NCBI GenBank assembly: GCA_020851915.1
Contig: JADZBT010000033.1
Coordinates: 1 to 10,829, forward strand
From: Alphaproteobacteria bacterium
Lineage (GTDB): Bacteria; Pseudomonadota; Alphaproteobacteria; Rickettsiales; RI-342
Length of the DNA: 10,829 nucleotides
Direction: 5' to 3'
The translations under genes and the position numbers were made by a program. Of the stretch, positions 1-6,940 are shown piece after piece (within the stretch, counting starts at the first letter, position 1; every line of letters starts with the position of its first letter). Below the pieces are notes generated by a model. The model searched no databases. It was given only the letters and a program-made list of their open reading frames with translations, and was not told the origin of the DNA.

Positions 1-678
1 CACTGCGTAGCGTTCCGCAACATATGCACCCTGAGTAGTGAATGCGGCGATCACGCTGTCGCTTTCGGGGTCGTCGTTCTTACGCAGCACCAGAATCGGT
101 CGTACCTTATTGCTGACCATCCGCACCTGCCAGTAGGGATGCAGTACCCCGGAAACCGGGCGCTCGAAGTTCATGATCTTCTTGTCGACAAACGCGACGG
201 ACACATTATAGGTAAGCCCTTCCCACGACGCATCGGTTTCAAGGCCGAGCTTATGCAGGAATGCGTTGAGCTTCTCTTTGGAAACCGGCTTACCGGATTT
301 GTCTTCATTCGCACCGATGTCGCCGAGTATGACGAATTTTGTGCCCAGATCGACAGCATGCGACGCCCAGTCCAGATAGGCTTCCGGATCTTTCATGCGT
401 ATCCCACTTGGAAACCAGGTCAGGATGCCGTGCGAATTCTTTATATCCTCGTCGGACGGAAGTCCCTTTTTAATATCGCGGTAGTCGAGTACCAGACCGA
501 GATGGTTGAGGGGCATCTCCGCCTTGCGATGCAGGTCGCTGAAGGGAAGCTGGTCGCCGTCGCCGCTGTCGTACAATGCAAGGATGGTGCGCGGGACAAA
601 AGGCGAAGCATGGCTTGCCGTGCTCAGCATCGTGCCAAGCATGAGAATGACGATCGCGATGATGCGATAGACGGACAT
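1..678 (-). CDS. PelA-like secreted protein, region after the hydrolase domain (3' end outside window)
   Basis: The first 226 residues are visible; the frame is open to the left edge, so the C-terminus is missing. Residues 1-24 form a signal peptide (short basic start, hydrophobic 6-18, likely cut after SHA), so the protein should be periplasmic. The mature part starts with TILALYDSGDGD (31-42), then MPLNHLGLVLDYRD (55-68), GILTWFPSG (84-92) and KFVILGD (114-120). This order resembles the reductase-like segment that follows the GH114 domain in PelA, the hydrolase/deacetylase of Pel exopolysaccharide export. A polysaccharide deacetylase domain would then be expected beyond the left edge; it is not visible. 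The ATG overlaps the TGA of the GH114 gene (TGATG, 680-676) and has no good Shine-Dalgarno of its own, suggesting translational coupling. Assignment rests on remembered family resemblance and on the neighbour. Confidence 0.6.
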   Translation of the reverse strand, partial: MSVYRIIAIVILMLGTMLSTASHASPFVPRTILALYDSGDGDQLPFSDLHRKAEMPLNHLGLVLDYRDIKKGLPSDEDIKNSHGILTWFPSGIRMKDPEAYLDWASHAVDLGTKFVILGDIGANEDKSGKPVSKEKLNAFLHKLGLETDASWEGLTYNVSVAFVDKKIMNFERPVSGVLHPYWQVRMVSNKVRPILVLRKNDDPESDSVIAAFTTQGAYVAERYAV

Positions 679-1541
679 CATTGCAGCGGCTCCGGTATGA
701 TCTGGTCGAGCTTGATGGTGGCGACATACGGATTAAAGCCGTTCTTGCGTTCTTCCGCGTAGATCGCGCGTATCTCGTCCTTGTTCTCTGGTGCGGCATA
801 GTCCAGCGTGAATATCTGGAGCTTGGGATTGATACGCTGTGCGCCTTTCAGTATCTCCACCTGCTGTTTGTAGAGGTCGGCGGCGACATGTTCATACTGC
901 TTGGTTGCAAAGTTATAGGTGGCGTAAATGGACTCGCCCAGAACCATGTCAATGTAAGGTGCGGTCTGCGGAAGTACATCATAGCCACGGTTCTGCATGA
1001 TGATCAGCGACGGGTAGTTCTCGCGCATAGCGCGCACGACCCGGATAGCCGCGTCTTTCATGCCTGCGTTTTGCACCGGTTGTGTGCGCTCCAGCTCGGC
1101 GGCGTTGTCGACGGTGTCGAGGAACACGCCCTGAAATCCGTGATGCAGCGCAGCCGGGATGATCTCCTCGATGATATGCTCCGCCCAGTCGCCGCTACGC
1201 AGATCGATGGAGTAGCTGCCCGGCCAGTTGGGATTTTCGCCGAGGGTGAGGTTGCGGGATTTCAACGAGTCGAAATAATCGCGGTGCGTTTCCGCTTCGC
1301 CGAGATTGACGTAGAGCAACATAACTTTGCCGGTGCTGTGAAGCGACTTGATCGGCATGGTCGTGGTTTCGTCGAGCACGACGACCTTGAACGGCGCGAG
1401 TGACTGACTATCCGATCCATCTCCGTAATATACCGCCCACGGAATGGACGAGGGTGCACGCTCCGGGGCCGCGCCCGAAGCGAAGGCGGTGGTGACAGAA
1501 AATGTCATAAGCGTCGCCATCCCTATTATCCAGTCCTTCAT
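678..1541 (-). CDS. secreted GH114 endo-alpha-1,4-polygalactosaminidase-like hydrolase
   Basis: A 287-residue protein consisting of one GH114-type TIM barrel behind a signal peptide (hydrophobic residues 4-20, likely cut after AFA at 19-21). Typical elements are the PWAVYYGD start strand (34-41), LLYVNLGEAE (75-84), GVFLDTVDN (138-146), IIMQNRGYDVL (180-190) and VLGESIYATY (200-209). D142 and E203 sit where the conserved acidic residues of GH114 and of the PelA hydrolase domain are expected. The family cleaves alpha-1,4-linked galactosamine polymers; in Pel systems this activity trims or releases the polymer in the periplasm. Here the hydrolase is a stand-alone protein, with the next gene overlapping by TGATG and resembling the rest of PelA. 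The ATG at 1541 is preceded by AGGTAGGA about 4 nt upstream, supporting the start. The fold assignment is fairly sure; the Pel role is inferred from context. Confidence 0.8.
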   Translation of the reverse strand: MKDWIIGMATLMTFSVTTAFASGAAPERAPSSIPWAVYYGDGSDSQSLAPFKVVVLDETTTMPIKSLHSTGKVMLLYVNLGEAETHRDYFDSLKSRNLTLGENPNWPGSYSIDLRSGDWAEHIIEEIIPAALHHGFQGVFLDTVDNAAELERTQPVQNAGMKDAAIRVVRAMRENYPSLIIMQNRGYDVLPQTAPYIDMVLGESIYATYNFATKQYEHVAADLYKQQVEILKGAQRINPKLQIFTLDYAAPENKDEIRAIYAEERKNGFNPYVATIKLDQIIPEPLQ

Positions 1542-1640
1542 TTATCCTACCTGATAAATAAATATCCAATTGGTACACCCATTAGAACCGCTCCAGATTA
1601 AGAAAGGGTTATTTGAAATCACCCAATCACATCATCGCGG

Positions 1641-1686
1641 CTTTTTATTCGCAGGCGTTGCCAATCTGCCACCGTACTTTTTATTC
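1641..1686. repeat. 10-bp direct repeat CTTTTTATTC in the upstream region of the GH114 gene
   Basis: CTTTTTATTC occurs at 1641-1650 and again at 1677-1686, 36 bp apart start to start, in the 278-nt gap upstream of the minus-strand GH114 gene. On that strand the copies read GAATAAAAAG. They could be paired protein-binding sites, but the motif is AT-rich and may be chance. I saw no convincing promoter or terminator elsewhere in this gap. Confidence 0.3.
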
Positions 1687-1759
1687 ACCATAAAAGCAGA
1701 TGCTTAAACAGGACGGGGGCGCTATTTTTACCCGATTACGGGAGGTGAGGCAAGCCTTA

Positions 1760-1775
1760 GTTAAAAATTGGTTAA
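1760..1775 (-). promoter_or_regulatory. putative CtrA-binding site upstream of the GH114/PelA-like pair
   Basis: On the minus strand the sequence reads TTAACCAATTTTTAAC, which fits the alphaproteobacterial CtrA box TTAA-N7-TTAAC exactly. It lies in the gap between the end of the DUF2748-like gene (1820) and the start of the GH114 gene (1541), about 220 nt upstream of that start. Just downstream on the same strand, TTGCCT and an A-rich TAAAAAT could serve as weak -35 and -10 elements. CtrA is a cell-cycle response regulator that often governs motility and surface traits, so control of a polysaccharide locus would be plausible. The site is AT-rich and single, and a chance match is possible. Confidence 0.4.
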
Positions 1776-1819
1776 TTGCGTGGTATACAAAATGAACACT
1801 TTAGGGGGTGAGCATTGTA

Positions 1820-3145
1820 TCAGGAAAAGGGGAGAATCCTGCGGATGCGGGCCGCCACACGGCGTAATGGCTTCATGCCAAGGGAGGTGAACTGCATTTT
1901 GTATTCGCCACCGGTCAATACCTCATAGGAGGCGATGCAGTTGGGAACCACCTCCCCGTAATATATAGTATAGAGGGAGGACATGAAGACCTGCGTGGCG
2001 GCGTGTCCCCATTTTATGGCCTGCTGCGGGACGCGCGCGAGCGCCTCGATGCAGATGATCGCTTCTTCGACGTTGCTGTTCGCATGGCGATAGGCAGAGG
2101 CAAATGGCTCCAGATTGAAGCGCATATCCGACAGCATGAGCGCAATATGGATCCCGGGGTAGGGCGTATGCGCGGCAACTTCGTCAATGAAAGAGAGTCC
2201 GGCTTTCCGTGCTTTATACAATAGAAGCCATTGATGCCATCGCACCCGAAGCATCGTAAGCAGACGCAATATACTGAAGCGGCGATGCTTGCCAAAAAAA
2301 ATCAGATTTCGCTCGAGCGCGACCAGATGCTGTAATCCCCATGAATGGAACGCCGCGCCGATACGCTCGGTCGTGCTCACATCTTTCAGTCGCGCCATCC
2401 GAACCTTTTCCTTTGGACGGGTTGCGCCGAGGTCGGCGGAATGGCGCGACATCTTACGTCCGTAGGCATCGCGGATGATGTCGGCGTAGTGTCCCAGCTC
2501 TTGTCCGGCGATGACCATCATGCGTGCCATAGCGGGGAGGCCATGCCCATGTTTCGCGTCTGGGTCGTCGTTCTTGCGGAAGGGATCGCCGCCGCAGGAG
2601 ATGAATACCGCGCTGTTGCGGCCATCGGTGCTTTGTAGGCCATTGCTGCTGCCGACGCTCTGCCATGCGTTGATGTCCAGCATGTCGCCAATGTTGTAGG
2701 AATAAGAGATGAACACCTCCACCTCTTCCCATAGCAACAACATGATAACGGCGGGATGAGCGGACTGCACGACAAGACGTGCAAGCTTCATCTCGGTTTC
2801 GGCATCCACCGGCTCGAATCGGGAGATTTCCGCCTGCATACGCTCCAGCTCGTTCCGGAATAGTTTTTCGAGCTCCGTGCCACTATGATATTTGCCGAGC
2901 GCGATACGCAGGATGGTTTCTGTTTTGGGGACGAGCGCGGGATCAAGGAGCTCGCGACGGCTGAAGACCTTATATATGTTCTCATACGGACGGGCGAGGC
3001 GGATGTAATTCACCCGGTCGAAATCTTGATCGATACGCAACCGCCCGGAACGCACCAGCGACTCGGCAAGCGCCTCAAGCTCCTGATACATATCCTCTTT
3101 TTCAAGTGCCGGACGTTCTGCCAACACATGGTAGACGTTGCTCAT
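1820..3145 (-). CDS. DUF2748-like protein of unknown function
   Basis: A 441-residue, apparently cytosolic protein without a signal peptide. I believe it belongs to the DUF2748 family, known to me mainly from Rickettsiales and without an assigned function; this rests on memory of the family and was not searched. Visible segments are a charged helical N-terminus (11-120), a hydrophobic stretch PAVIMLLLWEEVEVFISYSY (131-150), a conserved-looking NSAVFISCGGDPF (177-189), and VIAGQELGHYADI (211-223). QELGH at 215-219 resembles the zincin motif HExxH but with glutamine for the first histidine. The C-terminus is basic (RRVAARIRR, 428-436). The ATG lies 2 nt after the radC stop (TAA-CC-ATG), so it is almost certainly cotranscribed and translationally coupled with radC. 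Other functions cannot be excluded. Confidence 0.7.
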   Translation of the reverse strand: MSNVYHVLAERPALEKEDMYQELEALAESLVRSGRLRIDQDFDRVNYIRLARPYENIYKVFSRRELLDPALVPKTETILRIALGKYHSGTELEKLFRNELERMQAEISRFEPVDAETEMKLARLVVQSAHPAVIMLLLWEEVEVFISYSYNIGDMLDINAWQSVGSSNGLQSTDGRNSAVFISCGGDPFRKNDDPDAKHGHGLPAMARMMVIAGQELGHYADIIRDAYGRKMSRHSADLGATRPKEKVRMARLKDVSTTERIGAAFHSWGLQHLVALERNLIFFGKHRRFSILRLLTMLRVRWHQWLLLYKARKAGLSFIDEVAAHTPYPGIHIALMLSDMRFNLEPFASAYRHANSNVEEAIICIEALARVPQQAIKWGHAATQVFMSSLYTIYYGEVVPNCIASYEVLTGGEYKMQFTSLGMKPLRRVAARIRRILPFS

Positions 3146-3147
3146 GG

Positions 3148-3843
3148 TTACAGCAATCCGTGCGTACGGAAGCTGTAGTGCCTTCCCGCCGTGATGATGA
3201 GATGGTCGTGCAGCACCACGCCCAGATGCAGCGCCGCCTGCTTGATCTGGTTGGTCATCTCGATGTCAGCCTTGGACGGCGTGGCATCGCCGCTCGGGTG
3301 GTTATGGACGATGATGAGTGCGGAGGCGCCGAGGTCGAGCGCGCGCTTGACCACCTCGCGCGGGTAGACGGGGGTGTGATCGACCGTGCCGCGTTGTTGT
3401 ACCTCGTCGTCGATCAGCATGTTCTTGGCATTGAGAAACAGGATGCGGAATTCTTCATGCTTGGTATGCCCCATGGTAGCATGACAATAATCGAGCAGGG
3501 CGTTCCAGGATTGCAGTACGGGCTTTTCCGCGACCTGTTCCTTGAGCAGGCGGGTGGTGGATTCCTGCGCGGCCTTGAGCATGGCGATCGCGGCATCGCC
3601 CATGCCTTCTATCTCGGACAGGCGTTCGGGGGGAGCGGTCAGCACTTTGGCGAAGCTGCCGAAATGCGCGATAAGTTTCTTGGCCAGCGGCTTCACGTCC
3701 GCGCGAGGATGTCCGGCGAACAGCAGCACTTCCAGAAGCTCATAATCAAGTAAAGAATCAGCGCCGCCCTCAAGGATACGCTGCCGGAGGCGCTGGCGAT
3801 GTCCGGCGTAATGCGGTTTTTCCTTGAGCAGGGTATCCGCCAT
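3148..3843 (-). CDS. radC: RadC family protein (JAB/MPN metalloprotein)
   Basis: A 231-residue RadC/YeeS-type protein, the usual length for the family. The N-terminal part (11-95) holds GHRQRLRQRIL, the DYELLEVLLF helix and a helix-hairpin-helix-like LSEIEGMGDAAIAML (75-89). The C-terminal JAB domain carries E131 in HEEFRILFLNAK, GTVDHTPVYPREVVKRAL (152-169), and the metal motif H180-N-H182-P-S-G with S190 and D193. These are the expected zinc ligands and catalytic residues of the JAMM fold. The older DNA-repair label is doubtful, and the biochemical role is not settled. The ATG at 3843 was chosen because homologues begin just before PHYxGHRxRLR; the open frame extends 100 codons further upstream, but only as a shadow of map. 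No clear Shine-Dalgarno is present. The gene starts 11 nt after the map stop and ends 2 nt before the next ATG. Confidence 0.92.
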   Translation of the reverse strand: MADTLLKEKPHYAGHRQRLRQRILEGGADSLLDYELLEVLLFAGHPRADVKPLAKKLIAHFGSFAKVLTAPPERLSEIEGMGDAAIAMLKAAQESTTRLLKEQVAEKPVLQSWNALLDYCHATMGHTKHEEFRILFLNAKNMLIDDEVQQRGTVDHTPVYPREVVKRALDLGASALIIVHNHPSGDATPSKADIEMTNQIKQAALHLGVVLHDHLIITAGRHYSFRTHGLL

Positions 3844-3854
3844 GTGCGCGCCCG

Positions 3855-4703
3855 TCAGAGTGTGTAAGGAGGATGAAGCAGCCCCTTGGGGGAGCGGGTG
3901 AATATTTCCACGCCATCGGCGGTGACCGCAACCGTATGCTCGAACTGCGCCGACAGCGAGCGATCGCGCGTGGTGACAGTCCAGCCGTCGCTCTTGTTGA
4001 GCTTGGTGGCGAAATCGCCGATGTTCACCATCGGCTCCACGGTGAAGAACATGCCTTCGCGCAACTCGACGCCGGTGTTCGGTTCGCCGTAATGCAGGAT
4101 GCTCGGCGCATCGTGGAACACTTTGCCGATGCCATGGCCACAATAGTCGCGCACGACGGACTAATTATGTTTTTCAACGAAAGTCTGGATAGCGTGTCCG
4201 ATGTCGCCGGTCTTCTTGCCTGGCTTCACCTGCTCGATACCCAGCATGGTGGCTTCGTAGGTCACCTGCGTGAGGCGTTTCGCCTTGATGCTGGGCTCGC
4301 CCGCCCAGTACATGCGGCTGGTGTCGCCGTGCCAGCCATCGACGATCACGGTGACGTCGATATTGACGATGTCGCCGTCCTTCAGCACCTTCTCGTCGGG
4401 GATGCCGTGGCATACCACATGGTTCACCGAGGTGCAGATGGATTTGGGGAAGCCGCGATAGTTGAGGGGAGCGGGAATGCCATTCCGGCTGGTGATGAAT
4501 TCGTGACAGAGGTCGTTTAGCTCCACAGTGGCCACGCCCGGCTTGACGTGTGGGGTGATGAAGTCGAGCGTTTCGGCCGCCAGTTGCCCGGCGCGACGCA
4601 TGCCCTCGAACGCGGAGGGATCGGTGTGGTATTTGATGGAACGCGAATCTTCAGGCATGACGCAAAATGATTGTTGGTGTACAAACGGCGGCATATTTTG
4701 CAC
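3855..4703 (-). pseudogene. map: type I methionine aminopeptidase interrupted by an in-frame amber codon
   Basis: Removes the initiator methionine from nascent proteins. Read through the stop, it is 282 codons of clear type I MetAP. TAG at 4163-4161 (codon 181) splits it: the first part ends FVEKHN, and the frame continues SVVRDYCGHGIG without a shift. The five metal ligands are D116, D127 (NIDVTVIVDGWHGD), H190 (CGHGIG), E223 (FTVEPMV) and E255 (AQFEHTV). H190-D127 (63) and E223-H190 (33) match the spacing in the E. coli enzyme, so this is a point change, not an indel. The stop corresponds to E. coli F162; the ancestral codon was probably Tyr (TAT/TAC). The truncated product lacks three ligands. 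Start: GTG 4703 has AGAAGG 6 nt upstream; ATG 4658 fits homologue length better but has no Shine-Dalgarno. A sequencing or assembly error, real loss, or suppression are all possible. The stop may also reduce expression of radC and the DUF2748-like gene. Confidence 0.88.
4671..4699 (+). promoter_or_regulatory. candidate sigma-70-type promoter for the CinA-like gene
   Basis: TTGTTG (4671-4676) and TATTTT (4694-4699) are separated by 17 nt, about 45 nt upstream of the CinA-like ATG at 4744. The elements lie inside the 5' end of the divergent map gene, because only 40 nt separate the two coding regions. Both hexamers deviate from consensus, so this is a suggestion only. Confidence 0.3.
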
Positions 4704-4743
4704 GAATGGCCTTCTGCTTCAACCCTTAATAGCGCCTTAGCCC

Positions 4744-5496
4744 ATGCACGACCCCGCTCCCACTGCCTGCCTCATCATCATCGGCAATGAGATATTGTCG
4801 GGCCGAACACAGGACAGCAACCTGCGTTTTCTAGCGAAAGAGCTGAATCTCAAGGGCATCCGCCTGCGCGAGGTGCGGGTGATACCGGACGTGGAGCAGA
4901 CCATCGTGGATACGGTGAATGCATGCCGCGCCGCCTTCACTTATATATTCACGACGGGTGGCATCGGGCCCACGCATGACGACATCACCTCTGCATCCGT
5001 GGCCAAGGCATTCGGAGTGGCGCTGGAGAAGAATCCCGAAGCGGCGGCGATGCTGGACGCGCATTACGGCGCGGAGCATGTGACCCCGGCGCGGCTGCGG
5101 ATGGCGTATGTTCCGGCTGGAGCGCAACTCGTGGAAAATCCGGTGAGTGGCGCGCCGGGTTTCCAAATAGGGAACGTCTTCGTGCTGGCCGGTGTGCCGC
5201 ATATCATGCAGGCGATGTATCATAATCTAAAAGACCGCCTGAAGGACGGAGCCATAGAGCTTTCTGAAACGTTGAGCGCCCGCATACCGGAGAGCTACGC
5301 GGCGGAGGGATTGCGGGCCATCCAGTCCCGCCATCCGGAGGTCGATATAGGCAGCTACCCGCATATGAAGGATAAGGAACTCAGCGTCAGCATCGTGATG
5401 CGCGCGACGGATGCCAAGGTGCTGGCAGCCGCGAAGGCGGAGGTTCACCACCTGTTGGCATCGCTGGCGGATGAAGTGATCGAGGGCGAGATCTAG
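4744..5496 (+). CDS. CinA-like molybdopterin-binding domain protein (competence/damage-inducible protein A type)
   Basis: A 250-residue protein made of the MoCF_biosynth (MogA-like) fold of the CinA family. Motifs are IIIGNEILSG (11-20), IFTTGGIGPTHDD (68-80), NPVSGAPGF (132-140) and VFVLAGVPHIM (145-155). The C-terminal PncC-type nicotinamide-nucleotide deamidase domain of full-length CinA is absent; short forms of this kind are common in alphaproteobacteria. The family binds nucleotide- or pterin-like ligands and, in some members, hydrolyses ADP-ribose-type pyrophosphates; which activity applies here is not visible. The name 'competence' is historical. The gene starts 40 nt from the divergent map. 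The Shine-Dalgarno is poor (GCCTTAGCCC before ATG). The stop TAG overlaps the stop of the convergent transporter gene within CTAG (5493-5496). Confidence 0.88.
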   Translation: MHDPAPTACLIIIGNEILSGRTQDSNLRFLAKELNLKGIRLREVRVIPDVEQTIVDTVNACRAAFTYIFTTGGIGPTHDDITSASVAKAFGVALEKNPEAAAMLDAHYGAEHVTPARLRMAYVPAGAQLVENPVSGAPGFQIGNVFVLAGVPHIMQAMYHNLKDRLKDGAIELSETLSARIPESYAAEGLRAIQSRHPEVDIGSYPHMKDKELSVSIVMRATDAKVLAAAKAEVHHLLASLADEVIEGEI

Positions 5497-6446
5497 GGCT
5501 GTGGTAATGGCCCTTTACGGCGACTGAAATCCAGCGTTCCCAGTATCACGCCGCTGAGTATCAGCGCGGTGGCGATGAGGATGACCGGGGAGTATGGTTC
5601 GATGCCGAACAGGATGAACGACCCGGCGGCGATGACGAGGCCGGTGTAGGACATGGCGCTGAGCGCCTGGATGTTGCCGTAGCGCATGCCGTAATCCCAG
5701 GTGAAGAATGCCGCGCCGATGGGGCCGATACCCATGATGACGATGAGCCCGATCTGGGTGGCGCTGACGGGGACGGTATCCTCGAATATCAGGTGACAGA
5801 TGAGCGAGAGCAGGGCGGTAGCGCCGCAATAGGCGCCCACGGCGTCACGCGGCATGCGGGAGGCAACCTTACGGTTGAGCACGGAATAGAGCGCCCAGGT
5901 GAACCCGCAGGCGAATGCCTCCAGATAGCCCAGCAGGTATTGGCTGGAGAAGGCCGGGCCATCGCCTTTCTGGGTGGTGACGACGACCACTCCGGCAAAC
6001 CCGAACAATACGCCCGCGAGATGCTGCCATTTGAGCTTATCGCCATTGATGAGCGCGGAAAGCAGCACGATGAGCAGCGGCCAGAGGTTGTCGATGAGAA
6101 GGACATCCACCGCCGGCGCGCTCTGGTAGGCGAGAAAATAGAAGAAGTGGAAGCCGAATATGCCGAATATTCCCAATGCCCACATGGAAGGTTGCATCGT
6201 GAGGTGGTTACGGATGCTCTCTCCCGCTACCTGCCACTTCACCAGCGTCAGCAGGAAGGATACGGCAAAGGCCATCGCGGTCATCTGGAAGGGCGGGATC
6301 TTTCCGGCCAGCAGCGTGAGCAGGGGCAGGCTGCTCCAGGTGAGGATGGCGCTGAAGCCGATGAGCGTCGCGCGGGAGGTCGATACGGTACTGGAGGCTG
6401 GATTCATAACCCGCATGCTTTCGGCATAAATGAACAGCCGATGCAT
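5493..6446 (-). CDS. DMT superfamily transporter (EamA, YddG-like)
   Basis: An inner-membrane protein of up to 317 residues with about ten hydrophobic helices in two EamA repeats (roughly 27-157 and 170-306). The segment LLIDNLWPLLIVLLSALI (116-133) and FFTWDYGMRYGNIQALSAMS (247-266) closely follow the pattern of YddG, the aromatic amino acid exporter of enterobacteria, so export of amino acids or similar metabolites is likely; the substrate is not proven. The start is uncertain: ATG at 6446, 6416 and 6407 are all possible and none has a good Shine-Dalgarno. The ATG at 6407 (MNPASS) would place the first helix at a usual distance from the N-terminus. The gene follows the 143-residue protein gene on the same strand after 42 nt, and converges on the CinA-like gene with a 4-nt overlap. 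Confidence 0.87.
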   Translation of the reverse strand: MHRLFIYAESMRVMNPASSTVSTSRATLIGFSAILTWSSLPLLTLLAGKIPPFQMTAMAFAVSFLLTLVKWQVAGESIRNHLTMQPSMWALGIFGIFGFHFFYFLAYQSAPAVDVLLIDNLWPLLIVLLSALINGDKLKWQHLAGVLFGFAGVVVVTTQKGDGPAFSSQYLLGYLEAFACGFTWALYSVLNRKVASRMPRDAVGAYCGATALLSLICHLIFEDTVPVSATQIGLIVIMGIGPIGAAFFTWDYGMRYGNIQALSAMSYTGLVIAAGSFILFGIEPYSPVILIATALILSGVILGTLDFSRRKGPLPQP

Positions 6447-6471
6447 CTACTACGGATCACGCCACTCTACA

Positions 6472-6488
6472 AGGGGGAACTACCCCCG
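6472..6488 (-). terminator. weak hairpin just after the 143-residue protein gene
   Basis: On the minus strand, one nucleotide after the TAA at 6489, GGGGG and CCCCC form a 5-bp GC stem with a 5-nt loop (TAGTT), followed by TTGTAG. The T tract is short and broken, so this is at best a weak or partial terminator between this gene and the downstream transporter. Confidence 0.25.
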
Positions 6489-6920
6489 TTATGCCACCAG
6501 CGCAATGCGCGATGCGGTAAGTTTTTCCAGAACGCGGACGATGTTCCCCATCTGTTTGATGGTGCTTTCCGACCCGCCGCCTTTTTTCTGCAGCAGGTAG
6601 ATGTTGCGCCAGAGCGTCAGGAAGTCGTGGCAGCGGCTGCCTTCGGTGAGCAGGTTGCCGACCAGCCCATGCACGATGTCGGCATAATGCAGGAGCTTGG
6701 CCTTCATCGTCATCAACTCATATTCCGAATGGCTGATCTCACCTGCGACATAGAGAGTTTCACCAAGGCTCGACATGTCATGGAGGGTAATGTCTGTGAC
6801 ATTGTAGTGGCGGGCAATGTCGCCCAGAAACTCATCGTACACCCCCATCACCTCCGGATAGGTTCCACCAAAATATTTGGCAACGGCCGGAGTAACGTAA
6901 CTGGATGCTTCTGATCTCAT
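6489..6920 (-). CDS. hypothetical protein, 143 residues
   Basis: I do not recognise this protein. It is predicted to be soluble, mostly helical, without signal peptide or membrane segment. The N-terminal half is acidic (YPEVMGVYDEFLGDIARHYN, 21-40), the middle is histidine-rich (H39, H48, H64, H78, H84, H98) with a regular helical pattern SEYELMTMKAKLLHYADIVH (65-84), and the end is basic (IVRVLEKLTASRIALVA). A glycine/serine linker (GGGSES, 114-119) precedes the last helix. The start is well supported by AGGAGGT about 5 nt before the ATG at 6920, one of the strongest ribosome binding sites in the window, so the gene is probably expressed. It is divergent from the debranching enzyme gene and upstream of the transporter on the same strand. 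A long open frame on the opposite strand (5793-6914) is judged a shadow. Confidence 0.75.
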   Translation of the reverse strand: MRSEASSYVTPAVAKYFGGTYPEVMGVYDEFLGDIARHYNVTDITLHDMSSLGETLYVAGEISHSEYELMTMKAKLLHYADIVHGLVGNLLTEGSRCHDFLTLWRNIYLLQKKGGGSESTIKQMGNIVRVLEKLTASRIALVA

Positions 6921-6940
6921 CGTGACCTCCTGAGGGAAGG

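Noticed and set aside
139..762. Plus-strand open frame of 207 codons over the PelA-like gene.
   Set aside because: The minus strand has a continuous frame with a signal peptide and PelA-like motifs; the plus frame shows no domain.
681..1403. Plus-strand open frame of 240 codons over the GH114 gene.
   Set aside because: Antisense shadow; the minus-strand GH114 protein has a signal peptide and conserved motifs.
1731..1742. CCCGATTACGGG hairpin in the gap after the DUF2748-like gene, as a terminator.
   Set aside because: Only a 4-bp stem, and on the minus strand it is followed by TAAAAA rather than a T tract.
3844..4143. Upstream extension of the radC frame by 100 codons.
   Set aside because: The extension is an arginine/histidine-rich out-of-frame reading of map; RadC homologues begin at the ATG at 3843.
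4152..4163. Split but functional MetAP through re-initiation at GTG 4154 after the amber codon.
   Set aside because: No Shine-Dalgarno before the GTG, and the split would fall within the conserved core just before the third metal ligand.
4726..4740. TTAA-N7-TTAG just upstream of the CinA-like start, as a second CtrA box.
   Set aside because: The second half-site is imperfect and the third base context does not fit; too degenerate to support.
5793..6914. Open frame of 373 codons on the plus strand, opposite the DMT transporter and the 143-residue protein.
   Set aside because: Its product is rich in charged residues with no recognisable domain, and it lies antisense to a clear membrane transporter and a gene with a strong ribosome binding site. 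Long antisense frames are common in GC-rich coding DNA.
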